5,355 bases of DNA from JAGLYP01 sp034659435. GTDB taxonomy: Bacteria > Patescibacteriota > Patescibacteriia > Patescibacteriales > UBA12075. The DNA lies in NCBI GenBank assembly GCA_034659435.1, contig JAYEHJ010000014.1, positions 1 through 5,355 on the forward strand, written 5' to 3'. The position numbers were made by a program, and so were the translations under genes. Position 1 is the first letter of the stretch, and every line of letters begins with the position of its first letter. This document shows positions 1 through 5,355 of the stretch, piece after piece. Below the pieces are notes generated by a model. The model was not told where the DNA came from and searched no databases. It worked only from the letters and a program-made list of their open reading frames with translations.

Positions 1-84
1 GATTTAGATGCTTTTAAAGAGATTCCCGATCATTTAATATTATTTCCCTGCCGGGGGCAATGTGTGTCGGGAATGACAAATTAA
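1..84 (+). other. Open reading tail with no recognisable product
   Basis: One frame is open from the window edge to a TAA at 82-84 and encodes 27 residues. I do not recognise the peptide. It has no membrane segment and does not resemble a SecD C-terminus, although secD is the expected left neighbour of secF. Most of this tail overlaps the palindromic repeat at 22-74, so it may be repeat sequence read through by chance. The other two forward frames close at 5-7 and 15-17, either of which could equally be the end of an upstream gene. Confidence 0.2.
22..74. repeat. Degenerate palindromic repeat upstream of secF
   Basis: ATTCCCGA at 22-29 is perfectly inverted as TCGGGAAT at 67-74, leaving a 37-bp interior that contains a second small GC-rich palindrome (CCC at 46-48, GGG at 53-55). 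The outer arms, continuing into GATCA on the left and ATGACA on the right, resemble the common intergenic palindromes of the type GATTCCCG...CGGGAATGAC found in many bacterial genomes. That resemblance is from memory. It may be a REP/MITE-like element with extra interior sequence, or a secD-secF intergenic hairpin. It is GC-rich compared with the surrounding DNA. Confidence 0.45.
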
Positions 85-116
85 GAGAGTAATGGAATGG
101 CAGATGGATGTTGCGT

Positions 117-124
117 AAGGTGAG
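117..124 (+). promoter_or_regulatory. Possible Shine-Dalgarno for secF, distant
   Basis: AAGGTGAG matches part of the AGGAGGTGA consensus but ends 14 nt before the secF ATG at 139, which is longer than usual. It is the only SD-like purine run near any start in this window. In-frame stops at 121-123 and 133-135 exclude an earlier secF start, so the ATG at 139 stands whether or not this site is used. Confidence 0.35.
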
Positions 125-138
125 TTAATAAATAAAAT

Positions 139-1050
139 ATGCAAATTATTCAAAAAAGAAATGTTTGGCTTGGTTTTTCAGGGGTTTTGGTTGCCGCTTC
201 AATTGCCGCGCTTGCGGTTTGGGGTTTGAATTTTGGGATTGATTTTACCGGCGGCAGCCTTTTAGAGCTTAGGTTTTTAAATGAAAGGCCGGCGGTAAAT
301 GATATTCAAGAATCTGTGGCTGATTTGGAATTGGGCAGTTTGGTTGTTCAGCCGATTGACGCGCAAAATGTTATTTTAAGATTTCAGGAAACAAGCGAAG
401 AAAAACATCAGGAAGTTTTACAGCGCCTTGATAGCATTGGCGTAAAAAATGAAGAGGCAACAGGCTTTCAAAATATTGAAGAGCTGCGTTTTGATTCTGT
501 GGGTCCGACAATCGGGCAAGAATTAAAAAGCAAGTCAATGACTGCCGCTATTATTGTATTATTTGCGATTGTTTTGTATATCGCTTGGATTTTTCGCAAG
601 GTTTCAAAACCTGTTGAATCATGGAAATATGGAGTATCCGCCATCATCGCCTTGTTTCATGATGTAATTATCACTTTGGGCGTGTTTGCGTATCTAGGAC
701 AATATATGAACATTGAACTAAACACGGCGTTTGTCGCTGCCATGCTTATGATTTTGGGTTATAGCGTTAATGACACGATTGTGGTCTTTGATCGTGTGAG
801 AGAAAATTTGCCAAAAAGCGATGAGGATTTTGAGGGCACTGTCAACACGAGCGTTAATCAAACTATTAAACGGTCTATCAATACTTCTTTTACAACTCTA
901 TTGGTCTTATTATCTATTTTCTTTTTTGGAGGCGCCACAATCCGCGAGTTTATCCTGGCGCTGTCTATCGGCGTCCTAATCGGCACCTATTCTTCAATAT
1001 TTTTAGCAAGCCCGGTGTTGGTTTTGTGGGAGAAGTTTGGAAGGAAGTAA
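139..1050 (+). CDS. secF: Protein translocase subunit SecF
   Basis: SecF is the smaller partner of SecD in the membrane complex that uses proton-motive force to help pull preproteins out of the SecYEG channel. The 303 residues match the family's usual length and plan. TM1 lies at about 9-30, followed directly by the signature GIDFTGG (33-39). An extracytoplasmic domain runs from about 45 to 130 and ends with FDSVGPTIG (118-126). Five further hydrophobic segments follow at about 135-152, 166-187, 196-217, 250-265 and 270-296. Conserved motifs include FHDV (173-176), the TM4 signature GYSVNDTIVVFDRVREN (207-223, with D212), RSINTS (245-250) and GTYSSIF (282-288). In-frame stops at 121 and 133 fix the start at 139. 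secD normally lies immediately upstream and is presumably outside the window. The gene ends 12 bp before the converging HEPN gene, and I see no GC-rich terminator there. Confidence 0.97.
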   Translation: MQIIQKRNVWLGFSGVLVAASIAALAVWGLNFGIDFTGGSLLELRFLNERPAVNDIQESVADLELGSLVVQPIDAQNVILRFQETSEEKHQEVLQRLDSIGVKNEEATGFQNIEELRFDSVGPTIGQELKSKSMTAAIIVLFAIVLYIAWIFRKVSKPVESWKYGVSAIIALFHDVIITLGVFAYLGQYMNIELNTAFVAAMLMILGYSVNDTIVVFDRVRENLPKSDEDFEGTVNTSVNQTIKRSINTSFTTLLVLLSIFFFGGATIREFILALSIGVLIGTYSSIFLASPVLVLWEKFGRK

Positions 1051-1062
1051 AAATTTATAACA

Positions 1063-1593
1063 TTATTTTAATTTAATTTCTCTTCCGCTTTTTTTTATTT
1101 CATAAACCAAAGGGATAGCTATGTCTTTAAAATCTTTTGGGTTAAAAGCAACTATATCAACAGGCGCGCTAAATCCAATATCCATAGAGTGGAATTTGGT
1201 TCTTAAATATATTTCCGCTTCAAAAGTGTCTTTAAATTTTGCAGAAACAAAACATAAATCAAGATCGCTGTATTTTTTAGCTTCATCAAAATATGGCTTG
1301 CTAAATTCACGGGTGCATAATTTATAAAATGCTTGTTTATGGTAAGGGTATTGGCATCTCATATTAAAGTTGGTAAAAGCGGCAAGTTGCCGTAATAATT
1401 TATTGCTTGGGTTAATATTTGCTTTTTTTGATAATTCTTCTAGATCGTGAATATATGGAGCGGCTTTTTTTGTTTCTTGAGTAATTAGTCCTTTTAATAA
1501 TTTTTCTAAAGTTAAATGACAGTAAAACAAACACGCGTCATATCTTTTTGATGTCCAAAGCGATTGAGCTGTTTTCCAATCATGGTCAGCCAT
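1063..1593 (-). CDS. HEPN domain fused to the C-terminal half of an MNT nucleotidyltransferase
   Basis: The 176-residue product has two parts. Residues 1-105 look like a HEPN domain of the type paired with minimal nucleotidyltransferases: a helical start with HDWKTAQSL (4-12), HLTLEKLLKG (26-35), YIHDLEEL (47-54), and FYKLCTREFSKPYF (89-102). Residues 106-176 look like the distal half of an MNT domain: KYSDLDLCFVS (107-117), an acidic D-x-D at D110/D112, NPKDF (151-155) and a closing LVYEIKKSGREIKL. The N-terminal half of MNT, including the GS motif that binds nucleotide, is missing, and the HEPN C-terminal helix runs straight into it. HEPN/MNT pairs are normally two genes, a toxin RNase and a nucleotidyltransferase antitoxin, so this looks like a deletion fusion. 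R79-x5-H85 nominally fits the HEPN RX4-6H pattern, but the family's usual ARYPDYK-like segment reads CQYPYHK (80-86). The ATG at 1593 is the first start after an in-frame TAA and is probably not the ancestral start. Function, if any remains, is doubtful. Confidence 0.75.
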   Translation of the reverse strand: MADHDWKTAQSLWTSKRYDACLFYCHLTLEKLLKGLITQETKKAAPYIHDLEELSKKANINPSNKLLRQLAAFTNFNMRCQYPYHKQAFYKLCTREFSKPYFDEAKKYSDLDLCFVSAKFKDTFEAEIYLRTKFHSMDIGFSAPVDIVAFNPKDFKDIAIPLVYEIKKSGREIKLK

Positions 1594-1644
1594 TTCAAAC
1601 CAATAATCTATTATTTATTGAATTTGTTTTTTAGTAAATGTCAT
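1594..1644 (-). pseudogene. Severed N-terminus of the HEPN gene, with in-frame TAA
   Basis: Reading leftward on the minus strand from an ATG at 1642-1644 gives MTFTKKQIQ, a TAA stop (1615-1617), then IIDYWFE directly in frame with the methionine at 1593. Related HEPN proteins usually begin with a short basic stretch followed by an I-x-x-YW-x-E-x-A-x-x-D-W helix, so the segment reads as the natural N-terminus broken by one nonsense codon. There is no ATG, GTG or TTG between the stop and 1593. A restart at 1593, 22 nt past the stop, is possible but would lose the first helix turn. This supports gene decay, although a single-base sequencing error cannot be excluded. Confidence 0.65.
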
Positions 1645-1650
1645 AATTTT

Positions 1651-1678
1651 ATTGTAGCACAGCGAATTATATAGTCAA
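1651..1678 (-). promoter_or_regulatory. Sigma70-type promoter for the HEPN-MNT gene
   Basis: On the minus strand, TTGACT (1673-1678) and TACAAT (1651-1656) each match the -35 and -10 consensus at five of six positions. The spacer is 16 bp, and a TGC just before the -10 gives an extended -10. Six bases separate the -10 from the ATG at 1644, so the predicted transcript begins at or within a base of that ATG and would be leaderless. This promoter is well preserved although the gene it serves appears broken. Confidence 0.6.
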
Positions 1679-1703
1679 TATAAATACGACTAGGCTTGCA
1701 TTT

Positions 1704-1733
1704 TTGACAAAACATATAAAAATAATGTATTAT
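1704..1733 (+). promoter_or_regulatory. Sigma70-type promoter for proS
   Basis: A perfect -35 TTGACA (1704-1709) is followed after 18 bp by TATTAT (1728-1733), five of six for the -10, preceded directly by TG. Transcription would start near 1740, giving a leader of about 45 nt before the proS ATG. The -35 boxes of this promoter and the divergent HEPN promoter are 25 bp apart, so the two could compete or share a regulator. Confidence 0.6.
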
Positions 1734-1785
1734 ATAGACTAGATAATAATTAAAGTGTTCAAAAAATTTGCACACTGTTTTTAAT

Positions 1786-3036
1786 ATGAAACAATCAAAA
1801 TTGTTTACAAAAACTAGAAAGTCAGCTCCTACTGATGAAACTTCAAAAAACGCGCAATTGCTTACTCGCGCCGGTTTTGTACACAAGGAAATGGCAGGGG
1901 TTTATACTTTTTTGCCTTTGGGACTCAAAGTAATTGAGAAAATTAAAGATATTATTAGGGAAGAATTAAATAATATCGGCGCTTTTGAGTTAAAAATGAC
2001 TGCTTTGCAGCAAAAAGATATTTGGGAAAAAACCGATCGTTGGGACGAAAAAAAAGTGGATGATTGGTTTCGCACAAATTTAAAAAACGGCGCGGAACTG
2101 GGCTTGGCTTTTACGCACGAAGAGCCGTTAACCAATATAATGAAAAATTATATTTTATCATATAAAGATTTGCCGGTTTACGCATATCAATTTCAAACAA
2201 AATTCAGAAACGAGCTCAGGGCAAAATCAGGAATAATGCGAGGCAGGGAATTTATTATGAAAGATTTATATGATTTTTCATTAAATAAGGAAGAGCATGA
2301 TAAATTTTACGAGAAGATGAAAGGCGTGTATATGAAGATATTCAATCGCGTCGGAATCGGCGATAAAACATATTTAACATTGTCTTCAGGCGGATCGTTT
2401 TCAAAATATTCTTTTGAATTTCAGACAATTTCCGATGCCGGCGAAGATGTGATTATGTATGATGAATATAAAAAAATAGCGATTAATAAAGATGATTATT
2501 CAGAAGAAATTTTTACTGATTTTAATCTTAAAAAAGAGGAATTAAATTTTAAAGAGGCAAAATCAATTGAAGTCGGAGATATTTATACATTGGGCGAAAA
2601 ATATTCAAAAGCCTTAGGGCTTGCGTATAAGGATAAAAATGGTGAAGAAAAAATTGTTTACATGGGTTCTTACGGGATTGGCATTCCAAGGCTGATGGGA
2701 ACAGTGGTGGAAATTTTTAATGACGAAAAAGGCATAATTTGGCCGGAATCAATCGCTCCGTTTAAAGTTCATTTATTATCATTAAATCAAAATGAAAAAG
2801 CGGAAGAGCTGTACAAAAATTTAGAACAGGCCGGAATTGAAGTTTTGTATGACGACAGGGACGTTCGTCCAGGGGAGAAATTCGCAGACGCGGATTTAAT
2901 CGGAATTACATACAGAATAGTTGTCAGCGCGAAAACCATAAAAGAAGATTCAGTTGAATTAAAAAAGCGCGATTCAGAAAATATTGAGATGATTAAGATC
3001 AGTGATTTGATTAGTAAGATGAAAGTTTTAAGATGA
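1786..3036 (+). CDS. proS: Prolyl-tRNA synthetase, short form without INS editing domain
   Basis: This class IIa aminoacyl-tRNA synthetase activates proline with ATP and attaches it to tRNA-Pro in the cytoplasm. From the ATG at 1786 the protein is 416 residues, against about 570 for the E. coli type. Class II motif 1 spans about 38-61 (GVYTFLPLGLKV...). The proline/ATP loop with T110-x-E112 is in FTHEEP. Motif 2 runs from FRNE (140-143) to GREFIMKDLYDF (153-164), and motif 3 is MGSYGIGIPR (293-302). The anticodon-binding domain covers about 326-416, with YDDRDVRPGEKF at 355-366. Only about 30 residues (roughly 230-262) lie where bacterial ProRS carries the ~180-residue INS domain, which hydrolyses Ala-tRNA-Pro. 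I chose 1786 over the TTG at 1768 because ProRS proteins typically begin M-(R/K)-Q-S-K-L-F. No Shine-Dalgarno is visible. The gene has its own promoter and is transcribed away from the HEPN gene. Confidence 0.97.
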   Translation: MKQSKLFTKTRKSAPTDETSKNAQLLTRAGFVHKEMAGVYTFLPLGLKVIEKIKDIIREELNNIGAFELKMTALQQKDIWEKTDRWDEKKVDDWFRTNLKNGAELGLAFTHEEPLTNIMKNYILSYKDLPVYAYQFQTKFRNELRAKSGIMRGREFIMKDLYDFSLNKEEHDKFYEKMKGVYMKIFNRVGIGDKTYLTLSSGGSFSKYSFEFQTISDAGEDVIMYDEYKKIAINKDDYSEEIFTDFNLKKEELNFKEAKSIEVGDIYTLGEKYSKALGLAYKDKNGEEKIVYMGSYGIGIPRLMGTVVEIFNDEKGIIWPESIAPFKVHLLSLNQNEKAEELYKNLEQAGIEVLYDDRDVRPGEKFADADLIGITYRIVVSAKTIKEDSVELKKRDSENIEMIKISDLISKMKVLR

Positions 3037-3042
3037 TATATT

Positions 3043-3117
3043 TATTATTGTTAAATTGCTTTATTGCTAATATTGATAAAATAAACAATTTAATAATTTA
3101 ACAATAAAGCAATTTAA
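3043..3117. repeat. Octamer-built inverted repeat between proS and mreB
   Basis: TTAAATTGCTTTATTG (3051-3066) is repeated as its exact reverse complement at 3102-3117, a perfect 16-bp inverted repeat with a 35-bp interior. Each arm is made of 8-bp units: on the left 3043-3050, 3051-3058 and 3059-3066 all end in TTG, and on the right 3086-3093, 3102-3109 and 3110-3117 begin with CAA, with a TAA-starting unit at 3094-3101. Because the units repeat, 3045-3057 can instead pair perfectly with 3095-3107. The stem is very AT-rich with no following T run, so it is not a classic intrinsic terminator. It ends 3 bp before the mreB ATG. It may act as a proS transcript end, a fold affecting mreB translation, or a dispersed repeat. 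Confidence 0.75.
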
Positions 3118-3120
3118 TTA

Positions 3121-4164
3121 ATGTTAAATAAATTATTAGGAAAATTCAGCAAAGACCTTGGTATAGACTTGGGTACGAAAAATACGCTTGTTTATACCGC
3201 GGATAAAGGCATAGTTATTAATGAGCCGTCGGTTGTAGCCGTGAATACGCGTACTGATGAGATTTTGGCCGTGGGGGATGAAGCCAAAAAAATGGTTGGA
3301 AAAACTCCCGGGCATATTCAGGCGATTAAGCCCCTGGTAGACGGAGTAATTTCCGATTTTGAGGTTACGGAAAAAATGCTTAAATATTTTATTGACAAAG
3401 TGCATGCCGACGGATTTACTTTAATTCCTCGTCCGCGGGTTGTAATCGGCATTCCTTTGGATATCACGGAAGTGGAAAAAAAGGCGGTGGAAGACGCGGC
3501 AAAATCGGCCGGAGCCAGGCAGGTGTATTTAATTGAAGAATCAATGGCGGCTGCTATTGGCGCGCGTTTGCCGGTAGCGGAACCGACAGCGACAATGATA
3601 GTTGACATAGGCGGCGGCACTACTGAAATTTCCGTTATTTCTTTGGGCGGAGTTGTTTCATGGAAATCGCTTAGACAGGCAGGGAATGAATTGGATAATA
3701 ATATAATTCAATATTTTAGAGAGGAGTTTGGCATGTTAATCGGCGAGCAAGTAGCGGAAAACGTTAAACTGCAAATCGGTTCGGCCGTTTCTTTAAAAGA
3801 GCCGATGGAGATGGAAGTGCGCGGCAGAGACCTTGCTAACGGCTTGCCTCGAGCCGTTGTTGTTAATGACAGCCAAATTAGGGAAGCTATCAGCAAAACG
3901 ATTGATCAAGTTATTGATAATATAAAAATTACTTTGGAAATCACTCCGCCTGAATTGGTTTCCGATATATACGAACACGGGATAATTTTAACCGGCGGCG
4001 GCGCGCTTTTAAGATGCTTGGATAAAGAAATCGCCCAAGCCACAAAAATTCCCGTGAGAGTAGCAGATGACGCCTTGACTTGCGTTGTCAGGGGCGCTGG
4101 AATTTTATTAGAGGATCCGGAATTGCTGGAAAAAGTTTTAACCCCGGATAGTGATGAGTTTTAA
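3121..4164 (+). CDS. mreB: Rod shape-determining protein MreB (bacterial actin)
   Basis: MreB is an ATP-binding actin homologue that forms membrane-attached filaments and positions the wall-synthesis machinery through MreC, MreD and RodA/PBP2. The 347 residues match the family length. The phosphate-1 loop is GIDLGTKNT (14-22), the phosphate-2 loop is VDIGGGTTEIS (161-171), and the adenosine motif is ILTGGGALLR (289-298). The catalytic-region segment reads LIEESMAAAIGA (137-148), where most MreB proteins have EEPM, so S141 replaces the usual proline. RVGGD-like residues appear as RQAGN (185-189). The N-terminal MLNKLLGKFSKD is amphipathic and may be the membrane anchor. The C-terminus continues about 20 residues past the core in an acidic tail. 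The start follows the inverted repeat, with no Shine-Dalgarno visible. mreC follows after 9 bp, so the genes form an operon. Confidence 0.98.
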   Translation: MLNKLLGKFSKDLGIDLGTKNTLVYTADKGIVINEPSVVAVNTRTDEILAVGDEAKKMVGKTPGHIQAIKPLVDGVISDFEVTEKMLKYFIDKVHADGFTLIPRPRVVIGIPLDITEVEKKAVEDAAKSAGARQVYLIEESMAAAIGARLPVAEPTATMIVDIGGGTTEISVISLGGVVSWKSLRQAGNELDNNIIQYFREEFGMLIGEQVAENVKLQIGSAVSLKEPMEMEVRGRDLANGLPRAVVVNDSQIREAISKTIDQVIDNIKITLEITPPELVSDIYEHGIILTGGGALLRCLDKEIAQATKIPVRVADDALTCVVRGAGILLEDPELLEKVLTPDSDEF

Positions 4165-4173
4165 TTTTAATAT

Positions 4174-4980
4174 ATGCTTATCAAAAAGAAAAACATAATA
4201 ATTTATTTGGCAGCTTTCGCGCTGCTTGTTTTTTTGTATGGAATCGGAGTATTAAAGCCGGTGGAAAGTATATTTACGCGAATTTTAAATCCGGTTTTAA
4301 AACAGTTTTATACAATTGGAACAGACATTAAAGATATATATGAAGAGCAAACATCAAAACATGACTCAGCTAAGGTTATAAAGGAATTGGAGGAGCAGGT
4401 TATGGTTTTGTCCGGTGAAAACGCCAAATTAAAAACCGCGCTTAAAGAAAATGATATTTTACGCGAGCATTTGGGTTTTCTGGAAAGAAATGAATTAACA
4501 TACATAATGTCTAATATTATTTCCAAAGAAGATATTTTAAATGTTGGCGGGCAAACAGAGGTTATAATTATTGATAAAGGCGAGCGAGATGGAATTTATA
4601 GCGGCTTGTCAGTTGTGAACAGCCAAGGCGTAATAATCGGCAAGGTCGCGGAAGTAAAAGCCGGAACCGCAAGAGTGTATTTAACCAGCAGTGACAGATG
4701 CAAATTAGCGGCTACAATACTGGGTGATGATACTACCAGCGGAATCGCGCAAGGCAGTTTTGGCTTGGTTATAAAAATGGATTTTATTCCGCAGATAAAA
4801 AAATTAAATATTAATGATATTGTTGTGAGCTCCGGTTTGGAAAAAGACATACCGCGTGCTTTGGTTGTCGGCAGGATTAGCGAGGTAAGAAGAGAAAGCA
4901 ATAAATTATGGCAAAGCGCGATTATTGAACCGATGCTGAATATGGATGAATTAACAATTGTATCAATAATCATACCCTGA
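4174..4980 (+). CDS. mreC: Rod shape-determining protein MreC
   Basis: MreC is a bitopic membrane protein whose extracytoplasmic part links MreB filaments to the elongation-specific wall synthases. The 268-residue product has the expected order. A basic N-terminus (MLIKKKN) is followed by one membrane helix at about 8-27, then a coiled coil around 66-100 rich in E, K and L (KELEEQVMVLSGENAKL). A beta-rich core extends to the end. Family-typical motifs are the IIDKGERDGIYSGLSVV segment with GVIIGKV after it, the SSD in YLTSSDRC, and SSGLEKDIPRALVVGRI near the C-terminus (the usual G of IPxGL is A here). It starts 9 bp after mreB without a clear Shine-Dalgarno, so translation is probably coupled to mreB. 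Its TGA stop directly abuts the mreD ATG. Confidence 0.94.
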   Translation: MLIKKKNIIIYLAAFALLVFLYGIGVLKPVESIFTRILNPVLKQFYTIGTDIKDIYEEQTSKHDSAKVIKELEEQVMVLSGENAKLKTALKENDILREHLGFLERNELTYIMSNIISKEDILNVGGQTEVIIIDKGERDGIYSGLSVVNSQGVIIGKVAEVKAGTARVYLTSSDRCKLAATILGDDTTSGIAQGSFGLVIKMDFIPQIKKLNINDIVVSSGLEKDIPRALVVGRISEVRRESNKLWQSAIIEPMLNMDELTIVSIIIP

Positions 4981-5355
4981 ATGTATTTAAAAATATTAAG
5001 CCAAATTATACTTTTTAGCTTAATAGCGCTTTTTCAAATTGGTTTTGTCAAGGCCTTGCCTATTTGGTTTAGCGAAGTTAATTTGATTTTGCTGGTTCTG
5101 GTTTTTTTTCTGGGATTTGACAGATTAAAAACAGTTTTATTTTGGGGCGCGGGAATGGGTATTATTTATGATTTATATGCTTTTGTTTTTTTTGGCGTGC
5201 ATACAATGAGTTTGCTCATAACGATTTTTTTAGCTTATTTTTTAATGGTAAATTTTTTAACCAACCGTTCGCTTTATTCTTTCCTGGTTTTAACTTCATT
5301 TACTATTTTTTGTTTTGAATTTTTTTCTTTTATAATAATAAATATAAGCAGTTTG
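4981..5355 (+). CDS. mreD: Rod shape-determining protein MreD, 5' part
   Basis: An open frame starts at the ATG immediately after the mreC TGA and stays open for 125 codons to the window edge, so the C-terminus is missing. The protein is strongly hydrophobic, with helices at about 5-28, 33-47, 50-70, 74-94 and 99-122. The segment GAGMGIIYDLYAFVFFGVHT (56-75) fits the MreD pattern of a glycine-rich helix, a conserved D (here D64) in (I/L)xD(L), then F-G-x-x-(T/A). MreD is a multi-pass partner of MreC in the elongation complex. The call rests on this motif, the hydrophobic profile and the position after mreC. MreD is poorly conserved, so similarity alone is weaker than for mreB. Stop and start touch (TGAATG), which suggests translational coupling. 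A penicillin-binding protein 2 or rodA gene often follows. Confidence 0.86.
   Translation, partial: MYLKILSQIILFSLIALFQIGFVKALPIWFSEVNLILLVLVFFLGFDRLKTVLFWGAGMGIIYDLYAFVFFGVHTMSLLITIFLAYFLMVNFLTNRSLYSFLVLTSFTIFCFEFFSFIIINISSL

Noticed and set aside
92..118. Eight-codon ORF just before secF as a leader peptide
   Set aside because: It is short enough to occur by chance, has no properly spaced ribosome binding site and no unusual codon pattern.
1051..1062. Bidirectional terminator between the converging secF and HEPN genes
   Set aside because: The 12-bp gap and flanks are A/T runs with no GC-containing stem that I can find.
1121..1327. Plus-strand open frame opposite the HEPN-MNT gene
   Set aside because: The minus-strand product has clear HEPN and MNT features over the same DNA. 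The plus-strand peptide has none.
1754..1776. Hairpin AGTGT / ACACT in the proS leader followed by a T run, as a possible attenuator
   Set aside because: The stem is only 5 bp with a 13-nt loop and would be too weak for termination. I see no T-box features.
1768..1785. TTG start giving proS six extra residues (MHTVFN)
   Set aside because: The ATG at 1786 gives the M-K-Q-S-K-L-F start typical of ProRS, and nothing supports initiation at the TTG.
1641..1886. Minus-strand open frame across the proS promoter and start
   Set aside because: It overlaps the proS promoter and coding start, its peptide looks like random translation of AT-rich DNA, and it has no start signal.
3056..3082. mreB promoter inside the octamer repeat (TTGCTT and TAAAAT)
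   Set aside because: The spacer is only 15 bp and the DNA is so AT-rich that such matches arise by chance. mreB may instead be read from the proS promoter.
3318..3620. Minus-strand open frame of 100 codons inside mreB, and similar frames inside proS and mreC
   Set aside because: They lie wholly within well-supported genes on the other strand, show no recognisable domain, and fit chance opening opposite a conserved gene.

Overview
The window looks like a piece of an AT-rich bacterial chromosome, most likely from the Patescibacteria/CPR radiation (a Parcubacteria-like lineage). This is an inference. It rests on a short prolyl-tRNA synthetase that lacks the INS editing domain, on the style of the MreB sequence, and on the lack of clear Shine-Dalgarno sites before most genes. 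TGA ends proS and mreC, so the TGA-to-Gly recoding of Gracilibacteria and SR1 does not apply.

Layout. Positions 1-138 hold no recognisable gene body. They contain a short open tail and a degenerate palindromic repeat ahead of secF. secF (139-1050, +) encodes the SecF subunit of the Sec translocon accessory complex; secD would be expected just outside the window to the left. Converging on it from the other strand is a small accessory gene (1063-1593, -). It encodes a HEPN domain joined directly to the C-terminal half of an MNT nucleotidyltransferase domain, so it looks like a collapsed HEPN/MNT toxin-antitoxin pair. The 192-bp gap 1594-1785 holds two divergent sigma70-type promoters. It also holds the lost N-terminus of the HEPN gene, cut off by an in-frame TAA.

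proS (1786-3036, +) encodes a compact prolyl-tRNA synthetase. An 84-bp gap with a perfect 16-bp inverted repeat built from octamer units separates it from the cell-shape operon mreB (3121-4164), mreC (4174-4980) and mreD (4981 to beyond the window end), all +. mreC and mreD abut as TGA-ATG.

How the genes work together. SecF helps move proteins through the membrane, and ProRS charges tRNA-Pro. MreB filaments with the membrane proteins MreC and MreD organise lateral wall synthesis, so the organism is probably rod-shaped or has an elongation phase. These are housekeeping genes. The HEPN-MNT remnant is the accessory element, and with the two repeats it is the most unusual content here. I see no CRISPR array, tRNA, rRNA or transposase.
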